Counted from the stretch's first letter, positions 31,566 through 42,379 are shown. The stretch: 64,000 nt of DNA from Neofusicoccum parvum (GCA_020912385.1 CP087207.1:1736001-1800000), one strand, 5' to 3'. Notes: a model not told the origin generated them from the letters alone. Program-made: numbers and translations.

Positions 31566-32606
31566 TCAAACACGGTAAACAAGCTTCACACCGCTGACCT
31601 TATCCTGCCTGAGATCCTCCAGGCCATCCAGCACGCCCTCCAACCCGCCCTCACGCACCTCCGGCGGGTGCACCTTCAGCTTGCCCTGGGCCAGCAGCTC
31701 CTCGGTCAGCTTCCAGAAGCGCGCGGCGAAGGCGAGGTGCTCCTCGTTGGCGGGGAACTCCTTGGCGCCCTTGTGGAAGGTCTCGCCGAGGGCGGTGTAG
31801 GCGAGGGTGCCGGCGTTCTCGACGTCGGCGCGCGGGAACGTCTCGACGGTCAGCAGGCTGCTGTAGCGGGCGACGCCGGGCGCGGAGGTCAGGGCGGCGG
31901 CGCAGATGGCGGCGGTGCTGTCGTACGCGATGCAGTCGAAGGCGTGGCGCAGGCGGTCGCCGGTGACGGCGCGGATGTCGGCGCCGGCGGTGGGCGACTT
32001 GTAGTCGAAGACGTGGTCGGCGCCCAGCCGCCGCACGAGGTCGAAGTTGTGCGGCGAGCACGTCGTGACCACCGTCAGGCCGGAGAGCTTGGCGAACTGG
32101 ATGGCGAGCGTGCCGGTCGCGGTGCTGCCGCCGTAGATCAGGACCGGGAAGGGCGTGGCCGCCGGGGTGGTGGGCCACGGCAGCGCGAGCGATTGGTAGA
32201 GGCCCTGCGCGACGGTGGTGATGCCCACGCCGAGCGTCGACGCTTCCTCCAGCGAGACGTTGGACGGGACCTTGAGCGCGAGCGCGGCTTTGGCGGCGAT
32301 GTGCTCGGCGAAGCAGCCGTCTTCGTGGTTGGTCTGGTTGCTGCCGTGCACGAAGCCGGCAACCTTGTCGCCAACTGCGAAGTTGGCAACGCTGGGGCCG
32401 ACCTCTTCGACGATGCCGCTGTAGTCGCACCCAACGATGGCGCCCTTGTCGGCGCGGAAGTCGATGTGCTTCCAGTCGGTGGGGTTGAGAGCGACGGCCA
32501 CCGTCTTCACTTTGATGTAGCCGTCGCGGAGCTTGGGGACGGGGGCATCGGAGACCAGCTTGGCCAGCTTGGGGCCCTGGATCTGGATGGCGCGCTGCAG
32601 AGACAT
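31566..32606 (-). CDS. LovC-like trans-enoyl reductase / MDR oxidoreductase
   Basis: Medium-chain dehydrogenase/reductase of the fungal LovC-like group. LovC itself is a stand-alone enoyl reductase that serves a polyketide synthase, but many relatives act elsewhere. It is intronless, 346 residues, close to family length. The GroES-like half shows VPKLRDGYIKVKTVAVALNP, TDWKHIDF and VGCDYSGIVEEVGP. The cofactor half has the nucleotide-binding YGGSTATGTLAIQFAKLSG and then TTCSPHNFDLVRRLGADHVF. The zinc-binding cysteine cluster of alcohol dehydrogenases is absent, as expected for LovC-like reductases. It is divergent from the DHA2 transporter gene. No PKS lies in the window, so its partner or substrate is unclear. 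Confidence 0.88.
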   Translation of the reverse strand: MSLQRAIQIQGPKLAKLVSDAPVPKLRDGYIKVKTVAVALNPTDWKHIDFRADKGAIVGCDYSGIVEEVGPSVANFAVGDKVAGFVHGSNQTNHEDGCFAEHIAAKAALALKVPSNVSLEEASTLGVGITTVAQGLYQSLALPWPTTPAATPFPVLIYGGSTATGTLAIQFAKLSGLTVVTTCSPHNFDLVRRLGADHVFDYKSPTAGADIRAVTGDRLRHAFDCIAYDSTAAICAAALTSAPGVARYSSLLTVETFPRADVENAGTLAYTALGETFHKGAKEFPANEEHLAFAARFWKLTEELLAQGKLKVHPPEVREGGLEGVLDGLEDLRQDKVSGVKLVYRV

Positions 32607-33349
32607 TGTGACAAGAGAAGCGGGAGCAGAGGAGAGATGGTGATGGAATGGCGCCTTGGAGAGCCGCGCAGGCGGCCAATTTCTACTGCGAACATCTTCG
32701 CGCAGAGTGAGTGTTTGCAGCGCGATGGAGCATCAGCTGTCGTCGTGATTAGCAATCAACGCAGTGTAGGCAGACATTGTGGGCAGCTGGAGCGGGATCA
32801 TCAGGCAGCTGTTGGGCTGCGGCGGTCTGAAGTTTCAGTGACAAATGCATTCAAGTTTGGGGTTGTGCGGCGACGCGGGGGGTTCGTTTAGCGTGCAGCG
32901 TAAGATCGCCCAGCCCCCTTCCTTCCCATGCACGCGGGCCGGCCCCCACACGCCCCTGCCGTCCTCAGCCCCCCGTTGCATTAAGCTTAGCCACTAGCCA
33001 AGCGCTGGCGCTGTCAGCAGGCCTGAAATCCTTCCGCTTCATCGTCCTGCCCAATCCGGAAATCTATCCTCCCGATGATTAAGCCGCCATTTCTAAGCTT
33101 GCTGTGGACCAACGTGGATCCTGCTGACAGCAGTAGCGCCCCGTGTTCTGCTACCGTGTTGGCTTCCAAAGCATCGCCGCACTGGCTCTTCCTTCCCGCG
33201 TTCTTTCTTTGGTGTCTCGCCCACAGAGCCTCTTCATCCAACAGAGCTGGCAGTTCATAGACCGCGCTCATCTCCGTGGTTTAGTTACCACATAATCTTT
33301 CTCCCTCAAGACCTCTTGCGTGGCTCTGATCCATTCGCTGTGCGCCGCA
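32607..33349. promoter_or_regulatory. Shared intergenic region, enoyl reductase and DHA2 MFS genes
   Basis: 743 bp between divergent start codons. It is the third divergent pair in the block, consistent with a bidirectional promoter. No unambiguous TATA box or factor site is visible. Confidence 0.35.
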
Positions 33350-35381
33350 ATGGCTTCTTTCAAAGACTCGCGAGACACGTTTGCCGTCTCGAAATCCAAC
33401 AATGCCAGCGACGTTGATTTCGCGCGTCCTGCAGAGGCCACTCCCGAAGTCTCGTCACCCGCCCGGAAGCTGCACGGATTTTCGGTAAGATAAACGCTGT
33501 CACCTCTTAGCAATGGCGAATTCCCGAGACCTAACAAGATTACAGTGGTTTCTCGTGGTTTTCAGTATCCTTTCCAGCATTTTCTTGTATGCACTGGACA
33601 ATACGATTGTTGCCGACATCATTCCGGCAATCGTGAATGACTTTTCCTCAATTAAAGATCTGGGATGGCTTTCAGTTGGGTAAGAAGTCCCACCTTGCAT
33701 CCTCGAACCGCAATTTCGCTGACCGATTTCTAAAGTTTTGTGATTGGCGGCGTTGCCGTCATCATGCCTCTTGGGAAGATCTACGGCATGTTTGATGTGA
33801 AGTGGCTGTACATCATCTCGATGGTTGTTTTCTTGGCCGCGTCTGCCCTGTGCGGCGCCGCTCCGGACATGAACGCTGAGATCGTTGGTCGAGTCTTCGC
33901 CGGAGCTGGCGGCATTGGCCTCTACATTGGCGTGATGATTCTCCTCTCCATCAACACCACCGAGCAGGAGCGTCCTGCCTATCTGAGCCTTGTGTGAGTA
34001 GCCGATTATATCTCTGCTTCCTGCTCTCAAGCTGACCATGCCACTCATAGCGGATTGGTCTGGGGCATCGGAACTGTTCTTGGACCTGTCATTGGAGGCG
34101 CTTTTGAGAAGGTCAACTGGCGCTGGGCGTTTTACATCAATCTTATCATTGGTGGCGTCCTCTTCCCAGTCTGGCTCTTTCTGCTTCCCTCCTTCCATCC
34201 GGCCAAGAACCAGCCTCTCGGCGAGAGGCTCCGCCGGTTCGACTCCGTTGGCGCCATTCTGAGTATTGGCGCTTTCGTGACGCTCATCATGCCCATCAAC
34301 TTTGGCGGCACCCTTTATGCTTGGGACAGCGGCCAGATTGTTGCCCTTTTCGTCATCGCCGCCGCGCTCTGGGTCGCCTTCGGCGTGCAGCAGGCGTTAT
34401 GCCTATTCACCACCACTTCCGAGAGGATGTTTCCTGTCCAGTTTCTCGTGAACAAGGAAGCCATCCTTCTGTTCATATGCGCGATTGCGTGCAACTGCGC
34501 AGTTTTTGTCCCCATCTACTACGTTCCCATCTACTTTCAATTCTCCAGGGGAGACGATGCTCTGAATTCCGCCATTCGCCTACTTCCTCTCATCTTCCTA
34601 CTTTGCTTCTCCATCTTGACAAATGGATGGCTCATGTCACGCCTGGGCTACTACATGCCTTGGTACGCTTTCGGCGCTATCTTGGCACTAATCGCCAACG
34701 TCTTTCTATGTAAGCCGAATTATTTCTCCCATGTCCGATGACACATGCTGACTTTCCAACAGCGCTCATTGATCTCAACACTTCGCAAGCCTACCTCTAC
34801 GGCTTCGAAGCCATGCTCGGACTTGGCGGAGGCGCTTTTGTGCAAGCAGGATACGCTGTCATTCAGACCGCAGTCCCTGCCCATGATCTGGGCTACGCCG
34901 TGAGCTTCATGATGATTGGTATGTAACATGAGTCCTGGGAGTACATTCAAGCTGACTTTCATCCCTAGCACAAATTGGCGGAATCGCAATTGGTCTCGCA
35001 TGTGCCAGTGCTGTCTTTATCAATGGCGCCACGGATGGTCTGAAGGACCTTCTGCCCAACCTCCCCGTTGACCAGCTTCAGGCGGCCATCTCCGGTGCCA
35101 GCAGCGATGTCCTCCAGAAATTGGACGAGGAGACTCGGCAGGCGGCGCTGAGTGTCATTGTTGATAACATGAGCAAAGCGTATGTCTCACTGTTTTCCCG
35201 TTGAACCGCATGCTGACTTGAATGCGCAGGTTCATCTTTGCCTACGTCGCAGCTGCAGTTGCATTAGTTGGTTCCTTCCTTCTTTCTGTAAGTTTTGCTT
35301 GCCCTTGTTGTGCCGAGGAGTAAATGCTTACGTTATGTGAAGAGGAAACGAGTCTTCTTGCCCACTGCTGCAGGAGCTTGA
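33350..35381 (+). CDS. DHA2-type MFS drug/toxin exporter
   Basis: Proton-coupled exporter of the 14-TM DHA2 family, which includes fungal toxin and multidrug efflux pumps. Eight exons (33350-33484, 33546-33679, 33736-33993, 34051-34709, 34763-34918, 34969-35179, 35230-35287, 35343-35381) splice in frame to 549 residues. Landmarks: YALDNTIVADIIPAIVNDF in TM1, GFVIGGVAVIMPLGKIYGMF (motif A region), GLVWGIGTVLGPVIGGAF (antiporter motif C) and VNWRWAFYINLIIGG. TM13-14 end in AYVAAAVALVGSFLLS, with RKRVFLPTAAGA at the tail. All seven introns are 50-61 nt. The likely role is export of the block's product or self-protection, inferred from position. Confidence 0.9.
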
Positions 35382-36150
35382 ATGGAAAAACGATATTTCA
35401 AGGCATGAGATTTATTGAAGAGAACGAAGAACGAAATGTTTTAGATTGGTGGATAAAGAGTAGATACATATGCACATAGAGCAGGGTCTTTGGAGTCCGG
35501 AGTTTATTTCGTTATCTTTCGCGCAAACAGAAAATCAATTCAGTGAATGAACGAGAAGTAAGATGTTGTGCAGTTTCAAAGAAGAAGTGAACCTGTTTAG
35601 AGCGGTAAAAGCTCATCTGGAGAAGGAATGATAGGGGCTGCATCATAGCCTCTTCCCAGACAATAATAGCTATGTTTACTGGTGTCGCTCATTGATTCTG
35701 CACTCCTCGAAGAATGGCGCTGAAATTGCACACAATTGTGTGATACAAGGAACATCATCCTTCACTTTCTAGTTGCGCCCGTGTACGTCTGCATGGCCCG
35801 AATGCGCCACCTCGGCCGTCAGCTTCCAAAAGGAATTGAAATGTCATCAGGCAGCATCCTCCGGAGTATTGAGCATTTCCCGAAAGTTTGGGAGCTGTGG
35901 AACGCAAATCAGCTGCCAAGACCTCACCGTATTTCATCATCAGCACTAAGTATCCTCCGGCTGAAGTATGTCCCTCAATGAAAGGCCAATTTGTAATCAA
36001 CATGGATGCGAAAGCACCGAGACAGAGGTATAAATTTCCTACTTCTCTATGGGACGAGTAGATTCTTGAGAGTGTTATTGAAAGCGAGCATCTAAGTTTT
36101 GGCAACAGTTCACATCCATTATTTCCGAAGATTCTCCTCTTTCAGAGATT
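35382..36150. other. Intergenic region with a TATA box at its end
   Basis: No supported gene. A minus-strand frame of 116 codons (35755-36105) overlaps the next promoter and shows no domain. TATAAAT at 36029-36035 is about 115 nt upstream of the following ATG. Confidence 0.45.
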
Positions 36151-37686
36151 ATGTGGACTTTTCCCCTTGGTGTCGCCAGTGCGGTAGCACTCATCGGCAC
36201 CAAGGCTGTTTTTGCCCAAGAACTCCTCGCGGACACTGGCGTTGCTGGTCCCCCTGTTGAAGTCGTACACTACTACTACGATCAGTGGCCGACCGGTGAG
36301 TAATATAGAAAGCCTTGAAAAGGTCTTTCACAGTTGTTCTCATACTGACTTACATTTTAGGCGTTGGTGTTTCAAAGGGTGGCCGCATTTTCACGTGCTA
36401 TCCTCCAGGCTTTGACCCGAACAACACCTTTGATGGCTCAAACGGCCGATACAGTGTTGCAGAGCTGACCTCCAAGGATACGGAAGCGGCATGGCCCAGT
36501 GTTGAGTTGAACAGCCCTCCTGGTGGTGCAATCAACTACACCACTAATCCGCCCAGTAAGTTCATGAATGCAGCGTTTCGCAAATTCTTTGTTCTCATTG
36601 ACTACAAAACATATCAATTATTTCTTTCCATTTGTTGCTTGAGAGTGGCTACACCATATGTTCACATATCATTCGTTGACGCAATTGACTCTCAATAGCC
36701 GGCGCAAACTACACCGACTATATAATCGCCGCCCAAAGCGTGGTCATTGACCCCCTCGACCGCGCCTGGATCCTCGACACCGGCCGCGCCCTCACTCCGA
36801 CCGGCAGCCTCGTCCCGGCCAGCGTCCCCGGCGGCCCCAAGCTCATCGGCATCGACCTGTCCGCCAACGACACCATCTTCACGACCATAGTCTTCCCCCC
36901 CTCCGTCGTGTTCCCAGACTCGTACCTGCAAGACGTCCGCTTCGACCTGCGCCCCCACCTCACCGCCTCCGGCAAAGGCGTCGCCTACATCACCGACTCC
37001 TCGATCGAGTCCACGGCGGGCGTGATCGTGGTGGACCTGGGCACGCACGAGGCGTGGCGGCGGTTCGACGGGCCCAGCATCGCGCCGGTGGAGCGGCAGT
37101 TCTCGGCGTTCGTGTGGGGCACGCCACTGCTGTTCCAGCCGGGACCGGACGCGCCCACGCGCTACCTGCCCGTGGGCCGGCGGCTGAGCCTGAGCGCGGA
37201 CGGCGAGGAGCTGTTCTTCGGCGCCGCCGAGAGCCGCACGCTGTGGTCGGTGCGCACCGCGCTGCTGCGCGCCCGCGACGGCGCCGCCGAGCTACGCGCC
37301 CAGGCCGGCGTCACCGGCCGCGGCCAGAAGGGCGTGAGCGATGGATATGAGGTCGACTCTAACGGGTTGCTGTACCTCGGGAATGTCGAGCAGAACGCCA
37401 TCAACATCTACAACCCGGACAATGGGACGGCGGCCGTGTGGGTGAGGGATCCGAGGATCAATTGGCCGGATACGCGTAGGTTCACTTGTCGGCGGCGGGT
37501 GATGTGGATGGTTTGTGCTGACGCGTGTGGACAGTGGCGATCGCCGAGGACGGGTATCTCTATTTCACGGTCAACCAGCTTCAGCTGTCGCCTATCATTT
37601 ATCCGGGGACGGATCGTAGGGTCAAGCCGTATGGGCTTTTGAGGGCCAAGTTGCCTGGTAACGGAACAAAGGTGAATCTCTTGTAG
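36151..37686 (+). CDS. Major royal jelly protein/yellow-like secreted protein
   Basis: Fungal member of the MRJP/yellow family, a six-bladed beta-propeller fold; the biochemical role in fungi is mostly unknown. Four exons (36151-36295, 36361-36555, 36699-37475, 37535-37686) give 422 residues. A signal peptide (MWTFPLGVASAVALIGTKAVFAQ, cleavage near AFA-Q) precedes the mature protein. Family blocks include GRIFTCYPPGFDPNN, SVVIDPLDRAWILDTGR, VAYITDSSIESTAGVIVVDL, SDGYEVDSNGLLYLGNVEQN and LAIAEDGYLYFTVNQLQLSP. Introns 1 and 3 are 59-65 nt; intron 2 is longer (143 nt). It is the last gene of the compact block and the second secreted beta-propeller in it. Confidence 0.9.
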
Positions 37687-37949
37687 GATGTCATGCATTG
37701 AACTCAACAGCATGGACAGAGAAGAAGCTAAGAAGAGATGTGTTTCTCAAAGGCCAAGGAAGTCATGAGGTACTGTATGAGGTTGAAGCATGGATTGATT
37801 AAGGTATCTAGACGTAGAGAAATGTAGGAGCTAGTTTATATTCAGCAGCCACTGGTCAAGCTGTAAATGGCTAGCTACTCCGTTAATTTAAGATCGTAAG
37901 GCACGGAGGTAGCTATCAACTTGAAGCTACCCCCATTACCTTATGAGCG
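37687..37949. other. 3' flank of the MRJP-like gene
   Basis: AT-rich, no gene. It runs directly into repeat copy D. Confidence 0.5.
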
Positions 37950-38015
37950 CAGTGTTGTCGGAAAGAAAAGGAGACGGGTACTGGGGAGGCGAGGGATTTA
38001 TATACCTAAGCGAGG
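37950..38015 (-). repeat. Dispersed core-promoter repeat, copy D
   Basis: On the minus strand CTCGCTTAGG and TATATAAA (38004-37997) are followed 23 nt later by CTCCTTTTCTTTCC. The first 60 nt align with copy C, including the stretch before the TATA box. The leader block common to copies A, B and C is absent. Reading on, this promoter would point into the 3' end of the MRJP-like gene, antisense to it. Confidence 0.5.
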
Positions 38016-39386
38016 AGGACACGGCCCTACCGAAGTGAGAATGAGCTATGCCCGAAACGGGAGAATGTTGGCGCGAGATCACGGGAAACGGGGCACATGG
38101 ATGGCTGCCTGCGCCCATCAACACGCGAGGAAGCTTGTAACAACAGTGACACTACTTTTGGTAGGCACGACGGCCACAGTGTCACCGCATCAGCAGCTAC
38201 GCTTGGGGCTGGCGGGTTTGCCATTGGACCTTGTAGCTGAAGGCTCGTGGCCCCTGGAAGTCTCGAAGATGCCTGCGGTCATCATCAGTACACTCATCAG
38301 TTCCACACAGGCTGGCCGGAGGGCTATAGTCGACGCCTTACCCTCCTCGCATGTCGCCTTCCACGTCTCAACTTTTTCTCACTGTGGGGGAGGGATTCGG
38401 ATGTGCCCCAGGCGCATCACATTTCCCTGCCGCTCTGGCCATCGCGGTGATCCGCCTGAGAGGGACTTTGTCACTGGATCTTGTGGCGGGGCACTTTCAT
38501 CATAATCGATAGTCTCGAGTCAAAGATTGATGTTCTTAGGTGAGGCGTGGATTTCATGGAGGTGGTACGGATACTGCCGCTGAGATGATCGCGTAACACT
38601 AACGGCGAGAGACACTGGGAAGGGCCATCAGTGCAATTGCGATTTGTACGTGTGGAGACGCATGTGGCTGGCGTATCTTAGCTGCGAAATTGGGGCGCGT
38701 TTTCGGGCTCCAATGTGGCTCCTGGCCCTCAAAAGAGAACGAAGAGATGGCAGTGCTGCTGAAAGACGGCAAAGGAACCCAAACACCGCGCTGATCCGCT
38801 GAGTGCAGAGCGCGCTGTCTCCACCGGGGTTGTACGCTACGCACGCGGTGTGAAGTTTACCAGCTTCGCGCCCAGTCGGCCACATTGATAGCGCTGCCAC
38901 GGTCCCCGTAGCGTTTCTCCCAGACCACAGCTGAAGATTCTGTCGCGGCTCAGGGTGCGTGTGTAGGGGGCTTTGGAGACTTCTCTGGTCAGCAGACGCT
39001 CTCTCCCATGCAGATCATGCTGCTGTCGTCATTTTGCGGTCGCAGCGGTCCATGGCAGCAGTTATGTGGCTGTTGGACCTGCCTGACGTGCCGCCCTCTC
39101 CTGCTCGTTTCCTGCATCACCAGCCCAGCAGACTTGGGTCACAGCTGCGCGCCACTCACAAGCCCCCGAAAAAACACTGTGCCTGCCACGTGTGGCTGTT
39201 GCTGCTAGGTCGCTACCGTTACCAGCGCCGCTCGTACCGAAATGGGCAGGAAAGAGGCTGACGGTGCATTCCTGACAGTCACCAAATGTGCTCACCCAAC
39301 CCTCTTTCGGCTTAGCCCTCGGGTTTGTCATCAGACTGCTCGGTAGCGAGCACTTGACGGCAATAAGCGAGGGCGTCTCGCTCCCA
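38016..39386. other. No supported gene
   Basis: Overlapping short frames on both strands, none with domain, signal peptide or introns. Confidence 0.45.
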
Positions 39387-39700
39387 CATATAAACTCTCC
39401 TCATGCTCGGTGGAGGCTCCTCTTTTCCTCCTCATCCTGGCTCGGTTACTCACTTTACTCTCTAGCTCTGGCAGCTAGAGCCAACACAAGTCTAAGTCCC
39501 ATAATCTCCTTTGTTAACCCCCCGTTTGAAAAACGACAGTAATTACACGATAGGCTCAATAATTCACAACCACACCGGTGGTCTTCACACACACTATAGA
39601 GATTCATCTCTAATTTTTGGAACATCAAGGGTTACGCCCTTCTCACTTTTTTTCGTTGTCTGCTTTGACGTGCTCAAAGCTTCAAGGAAGAAAATTACCG
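39387..39700 (+). repeat. Dispersed promoter/leader repeat, copy E
   Basis: CATATAAA (about 39387-39394) is followed 22 nt later by CTCCTCTTTTCC. About 230 nt on comes TTTTTTTCGTTGTCTGC and then TTCAAGGAAGAAAATT, matching the start region of copies A and C. The ATGCGC start of copies A and C is changed to GTGCTC, and the leader between promoter and start is diverged, so this is an old copy. Confidence 0.5.
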
Positions 39701-41232
39701 AGATCATCTTGGCATTTGCTTTAGCTTGCCCGCAATTAAGACTCTGATCTCCGCTGCCTGCCTTGAGTGCCGTGCCATCTTGGTCAACACCAGCACTTGT
39801 TGTGGCCATCGTGAGGCTGTCCATGGTGGTGTGGCTCACTTTCTTTTGGACCTTGGTGCACCGCTTTGCTTTCTCCTGCCTGTGGTTTATCAGAGTTTCG
39901 CGATGCCTATCAGGCTACTCGTCGCTGAAACACAGCATTTTTGGCCAGTCCGTCTTGTCCTGGTTGTGGTGTTTCCTATGATGTTTATTCATCTTGAGGA
40001 GCCTCACTTGTGACTGCACAAGCTGGCTCCACTACCTACGCCCCGTCGACCTTGGCTATGCCGGTCGCCGGGCACGAGCAAAGGCAAACTCTCGGCCCCA
40101 TTTCTGTGGTGATCGAGGTATAGGAAACGCATGCATGCGCTCGTGGCCCATGGTGTTGAGTCTCGTCACACAACCTCTGCGACGGCCACGAGCGAGCGAT
40201 TCTGGCCCGCACCGCATACGACACATGCACTTCGCCAGCCATATCGCTGCCGAGCTGCGCTGCTTCTGCTGTCAGCCTTTCGCGGACATTCCAGCCTCGC
40301 GCCAGTGCCAACGTCCGCCTGTCCAAGGCCCAAGGAGCAGTCTGCGCGCTCTGCACCAGGCTCTCTCCGGCACACTTGGGTCAGTAGCAAAAACGGTGAA
40401 GATGGGAATATACAGAGCTTCAAGCCGCCAGCGCGGCGCGTGTGGCGAAGCCTGCCAGCCTGGCCGCTCACTGCACCCATGTGTGGCGGCTCACTCCGAG
40501 CTACGAGGACTGCTCTCTACATTGCGTTCTCGGTTCTTGGTCGGTGTTGTGCTACACCGCAGGTCAGAATGCTGCCAGCGCCCAGGCGTATCTGCCAGCT
40601 TGGTGATGTCGAGTTTCACTCTCCGCGCTTGCGCTGCTGTCCTGCCTGCCGGCTGCCGTGGCACACTGACCAGGACGATTGACAGATACGCCTCAACTCG
40701 GCTTGGTCATACGCATACCCGATTTCTCTCGCAATTTTGGCACTAGAGAGAACTTGTGGTGAGGCGGCGACGCCCGTTGGCGCGGTAGCAAGGCATGGTT
40801 GCAGCTGCGACGGCGGCTCAACTCATTTGCGCATGGCTGTCGCGCCGCGCTTCAATTCAACAGGAACAGCCACAGGCCTTCCACAAGCTGCCCCACCGTG
40901 CTCCAGGAGAGCTCTGTTCGACTTCAGTCTGGTCGGCAGCTGCGGGCTCAGGAGCGAAGGGAAGGTCTTCGCTTCACCGAGCTTCAGATCTTCTGGGTGG
41001 CGACCACAAATCAAGTGCATATTGTTTCAATTGTATCTGAAGTGAAAGCAGTGAGAATCTGGAGTATATGAATTAAGACCCTGCTGTCAGGACTTCTCCC
41101 TCCTTAGCCACCAACACTTTTCCTCCACACGCACCGCCGTCGACACCAAGTCTTTCCTGTGTCCGCGCCCGCTCCACCAGCTCTTCAAAACCCTCTATCA
41201 TCATCACCATCTTGTCCGCCGCCGCCGCCGCC
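39701..41232. other. No supported gene
   Basis: About 1.5 kb of competing frames, the longest on the plus strand at 39994-40746. Composition is Ser/Arg/Cys-rich and no domain or exon structure is visible. Confidence 0.45.
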
Positions 41233-41556
41233 ATGTCCTCCACCGTAAGCCCATCCACGTCCCCTCCCCTCATCACAAGTCGACCTGACAGCTCCCCCGC
41301 AGACCCCCACCACCATCACGCCGGCCCAGCGCCAGGCCATCGCCCGCCGCGCCATGATGGCCACGACGCCATACTGGATGATGAAGCAGGAGCTGGACCG
41401 TGCCGCCCTCGCCGCCGCTCGCCCGCCGCCCTCGCCGACGCCCGCGTCGCGCTGGCCGAGTACGGCATTGCCGTCAGGGCGTACATGCCCGCGTGGAAGG
41501 AGTGGACGGAGGCGTTGGAAGAGAAGAAGAGGGCTGGCCTCCCGTACGCGGATTAG
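41233..41556 (+). pseudogene. Small spliced gene with an apparent one-base frameshift
   Basis: An ATG followed by a good 58-nt intron (41245-41302) gives MSSTTPTTITPAQRQAIARR and then AMMATTPYWMMKQELDRAAL in one frame. The natural continuation is in the next frame: ALADARVALAEYGIAVRAYM, PAWKEWTEALEEKKRAGLPY and a stop at 41556. Dropping one C within the GCCCGCCGCCC stretch (about 41418-41432) joins them into a protein of roughly 88 residues. Both halves are helical and coding-like. The break may be a base-call error or a real mutation. No family is recognised. Confidence 0.5.
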
Positions 41557-42379
41557 GGGCCGGGGGGGAGGGAGACGGGATTTTACGCCTGCTGTCTGCT
41601 TGCTGGCCGGCCGGGTGCCGTGCGCGCTGAATGCGCCTTTGAGAAATCCATGAAGGCTTCTCGGGTCGCTGCTTTCTTGCGGCCGCAAAATATCTGCTTG
41701 CTGCCATGTAGTGCGTGATGCGACGAGATGCTTCCGGTGGCGTCGATGAAAGAGCGCTGCGGTGCCGCAGGCCATAAAGGTGGGCGGTGGGCCATGTGGC
41801 GCCAGACTTAGCTGGCTGCGTCGGGGTCAGGCCTGTCACCCATGCCTGCCACTGCTTCCGCACCTTCGGACACGTCATTCTACCACGCAGCCCCACCAGT
41901 GCCTTCTTCCTTTCGCACTCGCCGCGCATTTCCGCTCAGCGGCCTGACGCTTCTCCTTCCTCTTTGACCTCGTCTCGTTGAGGTAAGCTTGCTTCTCCAG
42001 CGCCGCCTCTTCTCTCCCAAACACCTGTCCTCAGACGTGCGCCAACTACGACAACACTACTGCTCATGCTGCAACTGTCGCCGCAGAAGACTATATTACC
42101 TGGCCAGCTACCGCATCAGCTGGTCCTTGGGTGCCTTCGCGGCACAGCGTTGCCCAGCGGTCAGTCGCAAAACCCCAAACTCCCTGCCTTGATCAAGTGC
42201 TGACATCTGCGAGCAGCCGACGCCAGGGTATCTTCGAGCCGTGTGGCTTTCAATGGAGGTGAGTGAAACCCTCTTCTCGTCACAGCCTCCAACTCCGTAC
42301 CCACTGACATGGATTTCGGTGCGATGTGGACACATGGGCTGATCCAAACCTGCAGTGTCCGTCCCGAGGTCACCACACA
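41557..42379. other. No supported gene
   Basis: Short frames only. A stretch rich in intron-like signals (GTAAGC near 41981, GAGGTGAGTG near 42257) precedes the next coding-like pieces but cannot be assembled into a gene. Confidence 0.35.

Noticed and set aside
31668..32891. Plus-strand frame of 407 codons opposite the enoyl reductase
   Set aside because: Gly/Val/Arg-rich antisense shadow. The minus-strand protein has clear family motifs.
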